Source: Paenibacillus sp. DMB5 (GTDB lineage Bacteria; Bacillota; Bacilli; Paenibacillales; Paenibacillaceae). From it: a DNA stretch of 64,000 nt. A program made the position numbers and the translations under genes. Position 1 is the first letter of the stretch. Every line of letters begins with the position of its first letter. Below, one piece after another: positions 9,036 through 16,589 of this stretch. The notes beneath the pieces are model-generated. The model ran no database searches, was not told the origin of the DNA, and saw nothing but the letters and a program-made list of their open reading frames with translations. Where the stretch lies: assembly GCF_001517085.1 (NCBI RefSeq), contig NZ_LRAC01000155.1, forward strand, positions 145,701 to 209,700, in the 5' to 3' direction.

Positions 9036-9565
9036 TCTCCATACTCAGCCGGCCTGGCATATTCTGCATTATAGGCCGTGTATCACTCAGGTCAGCCGGA
9101 TGTACCGGCTGGCCTGTTTGCATGATGTAAACTAAGTGGATTTTCGCCATCTAATTAGATCGTTTTTCAGCATTTGAGCTGATTAGATGGAAATTCTCCA
9201 CTTCTTTCTGTGTATAACCTCCACATCGGCCGAAAGCTATCCTTTCCCCTTGCCCATACCCCGTAAGCAATCTTTGTGCTTTGCAGTTTCCGAAAGAGGC
9301 TGGAAGTCATGGAGCAGAAATTTGGAGCTGTAGGAGCGGTAGCGTCCGCCTTTGTCTCCGGATTTTAACCGCAAGCGGTATAAATCATAAAATCTGGAGA
9401 CAACAGCGGCCGGAGGCCCAAATGTTCTGCGTAATGACAGCTACAGCCTCGGAGGCGTCTGCCGGCCGCAGAAATTGCATACAATCCCACCTAATAAACT
9501 TTAAAATAAACATATGTAAGCGCTTCTTCGATTGTTATATTATTGAAACTGGAGGTGGTTACCGG
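9036..9565. repeat. Repeat-bearing intergenic region: palindromic element and long hairpin
   Basis: No gene is supported here. Two structures are visible. At 9134-9203, arms of about 22 bp (AAGTGGA...CCATCTAAT against ATTAGATGG...TCCACTT) flank a spacer. At 9314-9430, GCAGAAATTTGG pairs with CCAAATGTTCTGC outside an inner stem of GTCTCCGGATTTT with AAAATCTGGAGAC. Both look like Paenibacillus-type dispersed intergenic repeats; copy number elsewhere in the genome cannot be checked from this window. Confidence 0.6.
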
Positions 9566-11358
9566 GTGTTGTCTGCACTGATTAAGCCGATTGTCCGGCT
9601 GAACGTTAAGCAGCAGCTGATTCTGCTGTTTGTCATTATGCTTACTCCGATTCTGGTTCTCAATAATTACGGGAATTACAAAGCCGAACAGGTTCTGAAA
9701 CGGCATGTCACCAACGCTTATGTGGAGCTGAACAAGCAGAACTTTGCCATCATCAACCGGGACATCGATACCGTTAACAAAATAACATCGACGGTGATCC
9801 AGAACCCTTTCCTGCAGCAGCTGAATATGAGCGGGCTTGATCCCATAATGGAGCGGGTGGAGCGCTATGAAACGATAGAAAAGCTGCTTGGCAGCTACTC
9901 GCAGGGAGCAGAACGCGGGGATGCCATTTATTACTCGCTGTATGTGTACGATCCGCACAATTATTATTTTTTCGCCCCCAATTTTCCGCAGGTGAAGAAG
10001 GCGGGGGTTTATTTTTTTACCAAGGAAGAGGAGCCGTTCTGGTTCAGGCAGGCAGTGGAGCAGAAGGGCCGGGGCTACCTGATGTTCATGGACCGGCTCA
10101 GTCCGCAGGCTGAGGATCTGAAGACGCTCACGTATGTACGGGCGGTCAATAATATTTATCTCGGCGCAGGAACGATCGGCGTGCTTGTGGTCACGAAAAT
10201 GGAGGCCAAAATCGGGGAGTCGCTCAAGTCGATTTCGCTGCCGGACGGGGAAATTTACCTGACGGATATGAATAACAGGGTACTTGCCTCCAGCACTAAT
10301 TCCACGGGAGAGATTATTGAGCTGCCGGAAGGGGCGGAGTTTGGCGATCCGGAGGGAACTGTTGACGTGATTACCGACGACTTCATCTATGTGGTGAACA
10401 ATAATCATATGCTCGGGCAGAAGCTGGTCTACAAGGTTCCGGTAAAAGCGCTGCTCCAGCAGCAGAACGAGATGAAAAGAGTTATTCAGTACATAACCGT
10501 GGCCTATGCCTTATTCGGCCTGATTATTATCACGTATTTCTGGCGTTCGCTGATGACACCGCTGCAGAAGCTGGCTTTTTTTGTGCGGAAGTATGAGCCG
10601 GGTAACCGGGTGCCGGAAACGCCGAAGCGGGGCAGCAATGACGAGGTCAGTGTGCTGATCTCCTCAACCTATGACATGGCGCGCGGCTGAACAGCCTGAT
10701 CATGTACAAATACCAGATGGAGCTGAAGCAGAAGGAGTCCCAGCTGCAGCTGCTGTATCAGCAGATCAATCCGCATCTTTTATATAACACCCTGGAGAGT
10801 ATTTATTGGAAAAGCTCGCTGGAAGGCAACGTGGAATCCGCGGAAATGATCAAGGAGCTGTCCAAGCTGATGAAGATCAGCCTGAGCCGGGGACGGGAGC
10901 TGATTACGCTTGAGGAGGAGCTGGAGCATGCCAGTGCCTATATCAAGCTGCAGCAGCACCGCTACGATTACGTGTTCACTGTGACCTGGAATATTGCCCC
11001 TGAAACCAAAAGCAATCTGATTCCCAAAATCACCCTCCAGCCCCTGATTGAAAATGCCATTATCCACGGGGTCAAAAATATGGGGGAGGATGGGGAAATC
11101 ATCATCACTGCCGCTGTCCTCGGGGATGATGTACTAATTACGATAGAAGACAACGGCTACAAGCAGGTGGACTACGAGGCCATCACCCGGGTACTTAATG
11201 ACCAAAGTCCAAATCCGGCAAGCGGCTACGGCATCCGCAATATAAACCAGCGTGTGCAGCTCCATTTCGGCCCGGACTATAGCATCAGCTACGGTCCGCG
11301 TGCAGGAGGCGGGACGGTTGCGGCCGTTCTGCTGCCCAAAACAGAAGTTCAAGAATAG
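9566..11358 (+). pseudogene. yesM: YesM-type sensor histidine kinase, interrupted by one frameshift
   Basis: Membrane sensor kinase of the LytS/YesM type that would phosphorylate the adjacent YesN regulator. One transmembrane segment (QLILLFVIMLTPILVL), a ~270-residue extracellular dCache-like region, a second segment (VIQYITVAYALFGLIIITYF), HAMP, then LLYQQINPHLLYNTLES with the phospho-acceptor His and ENAIIHG/EDNG ATP-binding boxes. The first frame ends at 10690 (...STYDMARG stop). One extra C near 10685 would give MARRLNSLIMYKYQMEL and join both halves into a normal ~597-residue kinase. The start is GTG 9566 or TTG 9569 behind GGAGGTGG. A sequencing deletion is likelier than true decay, because yesN and the transporter are intact. 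Confidence 0.82.
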
Positions 11359-11374
11359 AAGGGGGAATCTGCAA

Positions 11375-12703
11375 ATGTTCAATATTCTGGTGGTCGACGA
11401 TGAACCGCTTATCTGTAAAGGCCTAAGTAATCTGCTTGCTTCCTCCGGGCTGGATATCGGTAATATCTATACTGCTGGCAGCGGCTTTGAGGCGCTCGAC
11501 TGCATCCGGATGGAGGAGGTCGATCTGCTTGTCACCGACATCCAGATGGGGGCAATGAGCGGGATTGAGCTGATGCAGCATGCCAAGCTGGCAAAGCCGT
11601 GGGTGCAGACGATTGTTATATCGGCGCATGAAACCTTCCAGTACGCACAAATGGCTGTCAGGCTTGGAGCGAAGGATTATCTGATCAAGCCGCTGAACAG
11701 TGAGCAGTTTCTCGATTCGGTAAGGAATGTGCTGCTCAAAATGGACCGTCCTTCGCCCGAGCTTGCCGGCTTCATGGCGGGACTCGGCGAAAGCTTCCGG
11801 CTCGAGGAGCCGCTTCCGGCCTACAGCGAGTTGCTGAACAGGCTGCTTACCGATCCTGCTGCAGCGCTGGGCAGCGAGGAAGAAATGCGTAAGCTGGATG
11901 AGCTTAGGCTGCAAGGCCCTTATTTTGCCGTGCTCAAGATCAAGCTTCCGCTCCCGGGGGCAGACAGCAGCACCAAGTACAGCCCGCGTGACCGCGGGCT
12001 GCTGCGATACGGCGCGCTTAACATCGCCAAAGAGCTGCTGGATCAGGAGTGGAGCTCGACTGCCTTTTATTCGCCGGAGGAAGAAATTACGGTAATTATC
12101 CAGTGGGATGAGAAAAGCTACGAGGAGGCAGGGGGCGGTCAGGTCAGCAGGCTGGATGTGCTGGGCCGCAGCCTGCATTTTAACATCCACAAATTTCTGC
12201 ACCTGAATGCGGTCATCGGAATCAGCCAGATTCTTAAAGGGCTGCCGTTCATGGAGGTGCTGAACCGCCAGGCCTCCCGGGCCATTCTCTGGAACAGGGA
12301 GCACAGCGATCATTATGTGTTCTATTACGGCGATTTCAACTGGAGCAGCTATGCGACTGAGCCTTCGGCCGAAGAGCTGCACACGCGCAGCAATCTGATT
12401 GTCCAGAAAGCCAAGGAATTTATTGATGAGAACTACGCCCAGAAGGGGTTAACCATCCATGAGGTAGCCAAGAAGAACCATGTCAGCCCCAATTATCTGA
12501 GCTACCTGTTCAAGAAAAATACAGGCTACAACCTGTGGGAATATGTAATCAAGCTGCGGATGGAGGAGAGCCGGGAGATGATTTTGCATACCGATCTGCG
12601 CCGCTACGAAATTGCTGAACGGGTCGGGTATGAGTCACCGGAGCATTTCAGTAAGATTTTCAAAAAATACTACGGTATCAGCCCGAGCGAGCTGAAGAAG
12701 TAA
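11375..12703 (+). CDS. yesN: YesN-type response regulator, AraC family
   Basis: Cytoplasmic two-component regulator of 442 residues. The receiver domain has VDDEPL (Asp8, Asp9), phospho-acceptor Asp55 in LLVTDIQMG, and Lys in KDYLIKPLN. A ~150-residue middle region of unknown fold follows, then a C-terminal double helix-turn-helix of AraC type (HEVAKKNHVSPNYLSYLFKK; YEIAERVGYESPEHFSKIFKKYYG). The open frame extends upstream inside the kinase gene, but GAAGGGGG before the ATG at 11375 and the canonical MFNILVVDDE start settle it. It should activate the downstream permease/SBP genes in response to an extracellular sugar. Confidence 0.88.
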   Translation: MFNILVVDDEPLICKGLSNLLASSGLDIGNIYTAGSGFEALDCIRMEEVDLLVTDIQMGAMSGIELMQHAKLAKPWVQTIVISAHETFQYAQMAVRLGAKDYLIKPLNSEQFLDSVRNVLLKMDRPSPELAGFMAGLGESFRLEEPLPAYSELLNRLLTDPAAALGSEEEMRKLDELRLQGPYFAVLKIKLPLPGADSSTKYSPRDRGLLRYGALNIAKELLDQEWSSTAFYSPEEEITVIIQWDEKSYEEAGGGQVSRLDVLGRSLHFNIHKFLHLNAVIGISQILKGLPFMEVLNRQASRAILWNREHSDHYVFYYGDFNWSSYATEPSAEELHTRSNLIVQKAKEFIDENYAQKGLTIHEVAKKNHVSPNYLSYLFKKNTGYNLWEYVIKLRMEESREMILHTDLRRYEIAERVGYESPEHFSKIFKKYYGISPSELKK

Positions 12704-12740
12704 GAACACTCATGACTTCGGTAGATATACACATGTGCAG

Positions 12741-12816
12741 GGCTCCCCTCGTTTCCTACAATTAAGGTAGGAAGCACTTTGTCAAAGTGCTTAAAGACGA
12801 AAGGAATGAGGGAGCC
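12741..12816 (+). promoter_or_regulatory. Structured leader that can sequester the permease ribosome-binding site
   Basis: GGCTCC-CTC-TTCC (from 12741) is complementary to GGAA-GAG-GGAGCC (12803-12816), which contains the Shine-Dalgarno of the gene starting at 12819. Inside lie two competing or nested hairpins: TTCCTAC/GTAGGAA and a perfect AAGCACTTTG-T-CAAAGTGCTT (12772-12792). An RNA switch or protein-bound operator is possible; function is inferred from pairing only. Confidence 0.45.
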
Positions 12817-12818
12817 AG

Positions 12819-13742
12819 ATGAATCAGACCGCTGCACTTCACGATGAGCTGCCGGCGAAGCTTGAGAGCAGGCCGTATAAGCAGAACCGCTGGAAAAAGA
12901 ATTTTTGGGGCTACATGTTCCTTGTACCCGCGATTGCCATCTTCATTATGTTTATGTGGGTGCCTATTTTTAAAGGTTTTCTGTACAGCTTTTACACGGT
13001 GGATTTTGTTAAAGGAAATACCTTTGTCGGCTTTGATAACTATGCCCGGGCCATTACCGATCCCGATGTGCTTATCGCCATCAAGAACACGCTGTATTAT
13101 ATGCTGCTCTGTCTCGTCGTCGGCTTCTGGGTACCGATTGCCTTCGCAATTGCGATCTCCGAGCTGAGAAAATTCGGCGGCTTTGTGCGGGTGGCGGCCT
13201 ATCTGCCTTATGTCATGCCTGCAGTTGTCCTGTACGGGCTATGGAGATGGCTCTATGATCCTGTGGGTCCGGTTAATGCTCTGCTCGGGACGATGGGGGC
13301 GGATCAGATCCCCTTTCTTACGGACAGCAGGTGGTCCATGCTCTCGCTGGTGTTCATGGAGACGTGGCAGCAGTTCGGCTCGGGGATGCTGATCTACCTG
13401 GCGGCCGTGCTCAGTATACCGCGTGACTGGTATGAAGCGGCGGAGATTGACGGAGCGGGGGTGTGGGCGAGGATCCGCCATATTACGCTGCCGTCGCTGC
13501 GCAACCTGATTATCCTGATGCTGATTCTGCAGATCATCGCGACCTCGCAGGGGTACCAGTCCCAGCTGGCGCTGCTGGACGGCGGTCCTAACAAGACAAC
13601 GCTGACGTACGCGCTGCTGATTGTGAAGTATGCTTTTACCAGACTGGATTACGGCACGGCAACGGCGCTTGGCATGCTGATGTTCATCGTCCTTGGCGGT
13701 TTGGGCATTTTACAGTTCAGGCTGAATAAGGAGGATAACTAG
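12819..13742 (+). CDS. Carbohydrate ABC-transporter permease, MalF/UgpA type (module 1)
   Basis: Integral membrane protein of 307 residues with six predicted transmembrane helices (first GYMFLVPAIAIFIMFMWVPIF). The EAA loop, which docks the ATPase, reads YEAAEIDGAGVWARIRHITLP. It would pair with the permease starting 2 nt after its stop and with the lipoprotein SBP at 14762 to import a sugar or oligosaccharide. No ATPase gene is present; such CUT1 importers in Firmicutes usually share MsmX-type ATPases, which is the assumption here. The ATG follows GAGGGAG, which is buried in the predicted leader stem. Substrate unknown. Confidence 0.88.
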   Translation: MNQTAALHDELPAKLESRPYKQNRWKKNFWGYMFLVPAIAIFIMFMWVPIFKGFLYSFYTVDFVKGNTFVGFDNYARAITDPDVLIAIKNTLYYMLLCLVVGFWVPIAFAIAISELRKFGGFVRVAAYLPYVMPAVVLYGLWRWLYDPVGPVNALLGTMGADQIPFLTDSRWSMLSLVFMETWQQFGSGMLIYLAAVLSIPRDWYEAAEIDGAGVWARIRHITLPSLRNLIILMLILQIIATSQGYQSQLALLDGGPNKTTLTYALLIVKYAFTRLDYGTATALGMLMFIVLGGLGILQFRLNKEDN

Positions 13743-13743
13743 G

Positions 13744-14616
13744 ATGAAGAGCACTGAGAGAGGGATTCTGTCGGAGCATGATCTCAAAAAAACGGGCAAC
13801 AAGGTCGTCTACGGCATTATGGTATTTTTTATTGCGTTAATGGTGTTCACGATGATGTATCCGATTCTGATGACGATGTTTAACGGGCTGAAATCGAATG
13901 CCGAGGTCAACTCGTTCCCGCCGCATTTTTTCCCGCAGGAGTGGCATTTCGGTAATTTGAAGGATGCAGTGAATTATATTGATCTGCTGAAGTTCCTCAA
14001 GAACACGCTTTATATTTTTGCCGGAAATATGGTTATGACGCTGGTTGTACTCGGGATGGCCTCATTCAGTATCTCGAGGATGAATGTGCCGTACCGCAAG
14101 GCGTTCTACTTCTTTTTTCTGATGACGCTGTTTATTCCGGCGACGAGCTATATGATTCCGAACTTCGTCAATCTGAAGGAGCTGGGCCTGCTGAACCAGT
14201 ATGCGGCTTTCTGGCTGCCGGCGGGAGCGAATACGTTTTATTTTCTGCTGCTGAAGAACTTCTTCGACGGGATTCATCCGGAAATCTTTGAAGCGGCGCG
14301 GATCGACGGGGCCTCGGAGCCGAGAAGCTTTTTCGCGATTGCAGTTCCGCTGTCGGTGCCGATTTTTGCCACGCTGGCGATTTTTATTTTCTCCACTGCC
14401 TGGAATGACTGGTTCTGGCCGTCGCTGGTGATGCATTCTGAGGAAAAATATACGCTGGCGACTGCGATTTACAAATATGTAATCAGTGTCAAGGCGCTCA
14501 ATACGAACATCAAGTTTGCCATTCTCTTTCTCGTGTCGCTGCCGCCGATTCTTGTGTTCCTGATCTTCCAGAAGTTTATTATGCGGGGTGTGGCTTTGTC
14601 TGCAGTAAAAGGCTAG
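13744..14616 (+). CDS. Carbohydrate ABC-transporter permease, MalG/UgpE type (module 1)
   Basis: Second transmembrane subunit, 290 residues, six predicted helices (VVYGIMVFFIALMVFTMMYP near the N-terminus). The EAA motif reads FEAARIDGASEPRSFFAIAVPLSVP, and the C-terminus ends FIMRGVALSAVKG, typical of this family. It starts 2 nt downstream of the partner permease behind AAGGAGG. Together with its partner and the SBP it forms a CUT1-type importer without its own ATPase. Confidence 0.88.
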   Translation: MKSTERGILSEHDLKKTGNKVVYGIMVFFIALMVFTMMYPILMTMFNGLKSNAEVNSFPPHFFPQEWHFGNLKDAVNYIDLLKFLKNTLYIFAGNMVMTLVVLGMASFSISRMNVPYRKAFYFFFLMTLFIPATSYMIPNFVNLKELGLLNQYAAFWLPAGANTFYFLLLKNFFDGIHPEIFEAARIDGASEPRSFFAIAVPLSVPIFATLAIFIFSTAWNDWFWPSLVMHSEEKYTLATAIYKYVISVKALNTNIKFAILFLVSLPPILVFLIFQKFIMRGVALSAVKG

Positions 14617-14697
14617 GAGAGGCAGCGTGTTGCGTACAACGTGAGAATGCACACGATCGTAAACCTGCACATGAAAGGAATATAAATACACCTCGTT

Positions 14698-14711
14698 TGT
14701 AAACGGTTTCT
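14698..14711 (+). promoter_or_regulatory. Candidate cre (CcpA) box upstream of the SBP gene
   Basis: TGTAAACGGTTTCT resembles the cre consensus TGWAARCGYTWNCA with two mismatches. It lies 51 nt upstream of the SBP start, between it and the permease gene, where extra SBP transcription and catabolite control would make sense. Weak evidence. Confidence 0.35.
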
Positions 14712-14761
14712 CTTTTAAGATGAATTTGTAAGCTAATTATGAATTGAAAAGGGGAGTTTCA

Positions 14762-16234
14762 ATGCGTAAATTTTCCAGCGTATTAGCAGGCCTCCTTGTG
14801 GCGAGTTCGTTGTTATCCGCCTGCGGCGGCAATAATAACAGCAACGGAAATGCCCAGGGGAATACAGGAGGGGAAGCGACTCCGGCGCCGGCAGCAACAG
14901 CTGCAGATAACAGCACTGCTGCGACTGATGCGCCTGCGGACGATATTACCCAGAGAAAAGTAACGATCAAAATCCACTATCCGACACCGGACCTGACCGA
15001 AATGCGCGCACAGGAAGACGACCGGATCAAACGGTTCCAGGCAGAGTATCCGAATGTAGAGATCATCAAGGACGACTGGCAGTACAGTGTCAGCGAAATC
15101 GGAATCAAAATGGCGGCCAATGAAGCACCGACCTTCTTTAACACATATGCGACGGAAGCCAAGTTCCTGGTGGAAAAAGGCTGGGCGGCTGATATTACCG
15201 ATCTGTGGAACACCTACGAGTATAAGGATCAGATCAACCCGGTGCTGCAGAATCAGTTCATTATTGACGGTAAAATTTTCGGTGTAACCCAAAAGGGCTA
15301 TGTCACCACTACCATGATCAACAAAAAAATGCTGGACGACAAAGGTGTCGCCGTTCCGCCGATGGACTGGACCTGGGACGACATGCTGAATACCGCCAAA
15401 GGTGTGGCCGATGCGAAGAAAGGCATTTCCGGGATCGCACCGATGGGTAAAGGTAACGAAGCGGGCTGGAACTGGACCAACTTCCTGTTCGAGGCTGGCG
15501 GGGAGATCCAGAATGTGGACGGCGGTAAGGTTGTGGCCACTTTCAATTCAGAGGCAGGCGTGAAGGCGCTGGATTTCTACAAAAAGCTGAGATGGGAAGC
15601 GGAAGCTATTCCGCAGGACTGGGCACTCGGCTGGGGTGATGCGGTCGGCGCATTCCAGCAGGGACGCACAGCGATGGTTATGGCCGGCTCCGACGGCGTA
15701 ATCGAGCAGGCGCTTAACCAGGGTGGACTCAAGCCGGCGGATGTACTGACCTATCCGATGCCGGCCGCTGAAAAGCGCGGTAAGCATACCGGAGTGCTTG
15801 GCGGCGATTATCTCGTAATCAATCCGAATGCTTCCAAGGATGAGCAGGAAATGGCATTCCGCTATATTACTTTCGATTATTTCTCTGACAAAGGCCTGGA
15901 GGCGCTGGATGCAATTCTGCAGCAGCGCAAGGCGGACGGCAAATACTTCATTCCGCCGCTTCTGGACTACTATGCTGCTGATTCCGAGTTCGGCAAGAAG
16001 ACCAAAGCTGTGTACGACAAATATTCCGATATCGTGTATCAATACAATCCGGACATTATGGCTCTGCTTGATGGAAAGCCGGAGGCCCAGTACAACACTC
16101 AGGATTACTACGCAACGATGTCCAATGTAATCCAAGAGCTGTTCTCCAAGAAAGGAACAGACTCCAAAGCCCAGCTTGATGCGGCAGCCAAAACGGTGCA
16201 GGAGCAATTCTTTGATTCTATTACTGTTGAATAG
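14762..16234 (+). CDS. Sugar-binding lipoprotein, family 1 extracellular SBP (module 1)
   Basis: Membrane-anchored substrate receptor, 490 residues. The signal peptide ends in the lipobox LLSAC (Cys21), followed by an Asn/Gly/Ala/Thr-rich linker to about residue 65, then a periplasmic-binding fold starting near KVTIKIHYPTPDL. The motif VGAFQQGRTAMVMAGSD is typical of family-1 SBPs. The ATG at 14762 follows AAAAGGGGAG; an in-frame TTG at 14744 lies before that site. Its high expression relative to the permeases is suggested by the 145-nt gap with a cre-like box. It is followed by a strong terminator. Likely ligand is an oligosaccharide; identity unknown. Confidence 0.88.
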   Translation: MRKFSSVLAGLLVASSLLSACGGNNNSNGNAQGNTGGEATPAPAATAADNSTAATDAPADDITQRKVTIKIHYPTPDLTEMRAQEDDRIKRFQAEYPNVEIIKDDWQYSVSEIGIKMAANEAPTFFNTYATEAKFLVEKGWAADITDLWNTYEYKDQINPVLQNQFIIDGKIFGVTQKGYVTTTMINKKMLDDKGVAVPPMDWTWDDMLNTAKGVADAKKGISGIAPMGKGNEAGWNWTNFLFEAGGEIQNVDGGKVVATFNSEAGVKALDFYKKLRWEAEAIPQDWALGWGDAVGAFQQGRTAMVMAGSDGVIEQALNQGGLKPADVLTYPMPAAEKRGKHTGVLGGDYLVINPNASKDEQEMAFRYITFDYFSDKGLEALDAILQQRKADGKYFIPPLLDYYAADSEFGKKTKAVYDKYSDIVYQYNPDIMALLDGKPEAQYNTQDYYATMSNVIQELFSKKGTDSKAQLDAAAKTVQEQFFDSITVE

Positions 16235-16264
16235 CAGACATATTGAATTGTAAAAACAGACAGA

Positions 16265-16308
16265 AGACCGGCAAATCCTCCGACCTTGGAGGACAGCCGG
16301 TCTTTTTG
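16265..16308 (+). terminator. Rho-independent terminator after module 1
   Basis: AGACCGGC pairs with GCCGGTCT, with an inner CCTCC/GGAGG stem, followed by TTTTT. Confidence 0.85.
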
Positions 16309-16456
16309 TGAACAGTGACAAATTCGGACAAAAAACCGCATGCGGTGACAAAATGATCTCCTGAAAGTATAGCAACCTAAGTGCAGAAATTCCTCTAAGT
16401 TAAATATAACCAAATAAAACGCATAAATAATGGTTAAATATCCTGATTATGATCGA

Positions 16457-16472
16457 ATGAAAGCGCTTTGAA
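16457..16472 (+). promoter_or_regulatory. Candidate cre (CcpA) box in the adhE promoter
   Basis: ATGAAAGCGCTTTGAA matches WTGNAANCGNWWNCAW with one mismatch and is a near-palindrome. It is centred about 83 bp upstream of the predicted adhE start site, a position from which CcpA can activate (as at ackA in B. subtilis). Activation rather than repression is inferred. Confidence 0.5.
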
Positions 16473-16496
16473 AGCAAATCAAAAAAACTTTATACT

Positions 16497-16541
16497 TTGT
16501 GAAAGAATTCACTATACAAGACGGGAATGATGTGATAAGAT
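16497..16541 (+). promoter_or_regulatory. adhE promoter with FNR/Rex-type operator
   Basis: TGTGAAAGAATTCACT (16498-16513) matches the FNR box at 9 of 10 positions. Read as TTGTGAA-AGAA-TTCACTA (16497-16514) it matches the Rex box at 13 of 14. An extended -10, TGATAAGAT (hexamer 16536-16541), predicts a start near 16547, placing the dyad centre at about -42, the class II activator position. No -35 consensus is visible, as expected for an activator-dependent promoter. FNR activation, Rex repression, or both remain open. Confidence 0.65.
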
Positions 16542-16589
16542 AAATGTGTAGAGAAAAACAACCTAAAAATTGACAGGAGGACGAGGGAG

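Noticed and set aside
9134..9203. Insertion-sequence ends
   Set aside because: The inverted repeats enclose only a few dozen bases with no transposase, and no target duplication is visible. A repeat element fits better.
10690..10702. Two separate genes for sensor and kinase halves of module 1 YesM
   Set aside because: The halves match one continuous protein; one inserted base restores HAMP-to-kinase sequence exactly.
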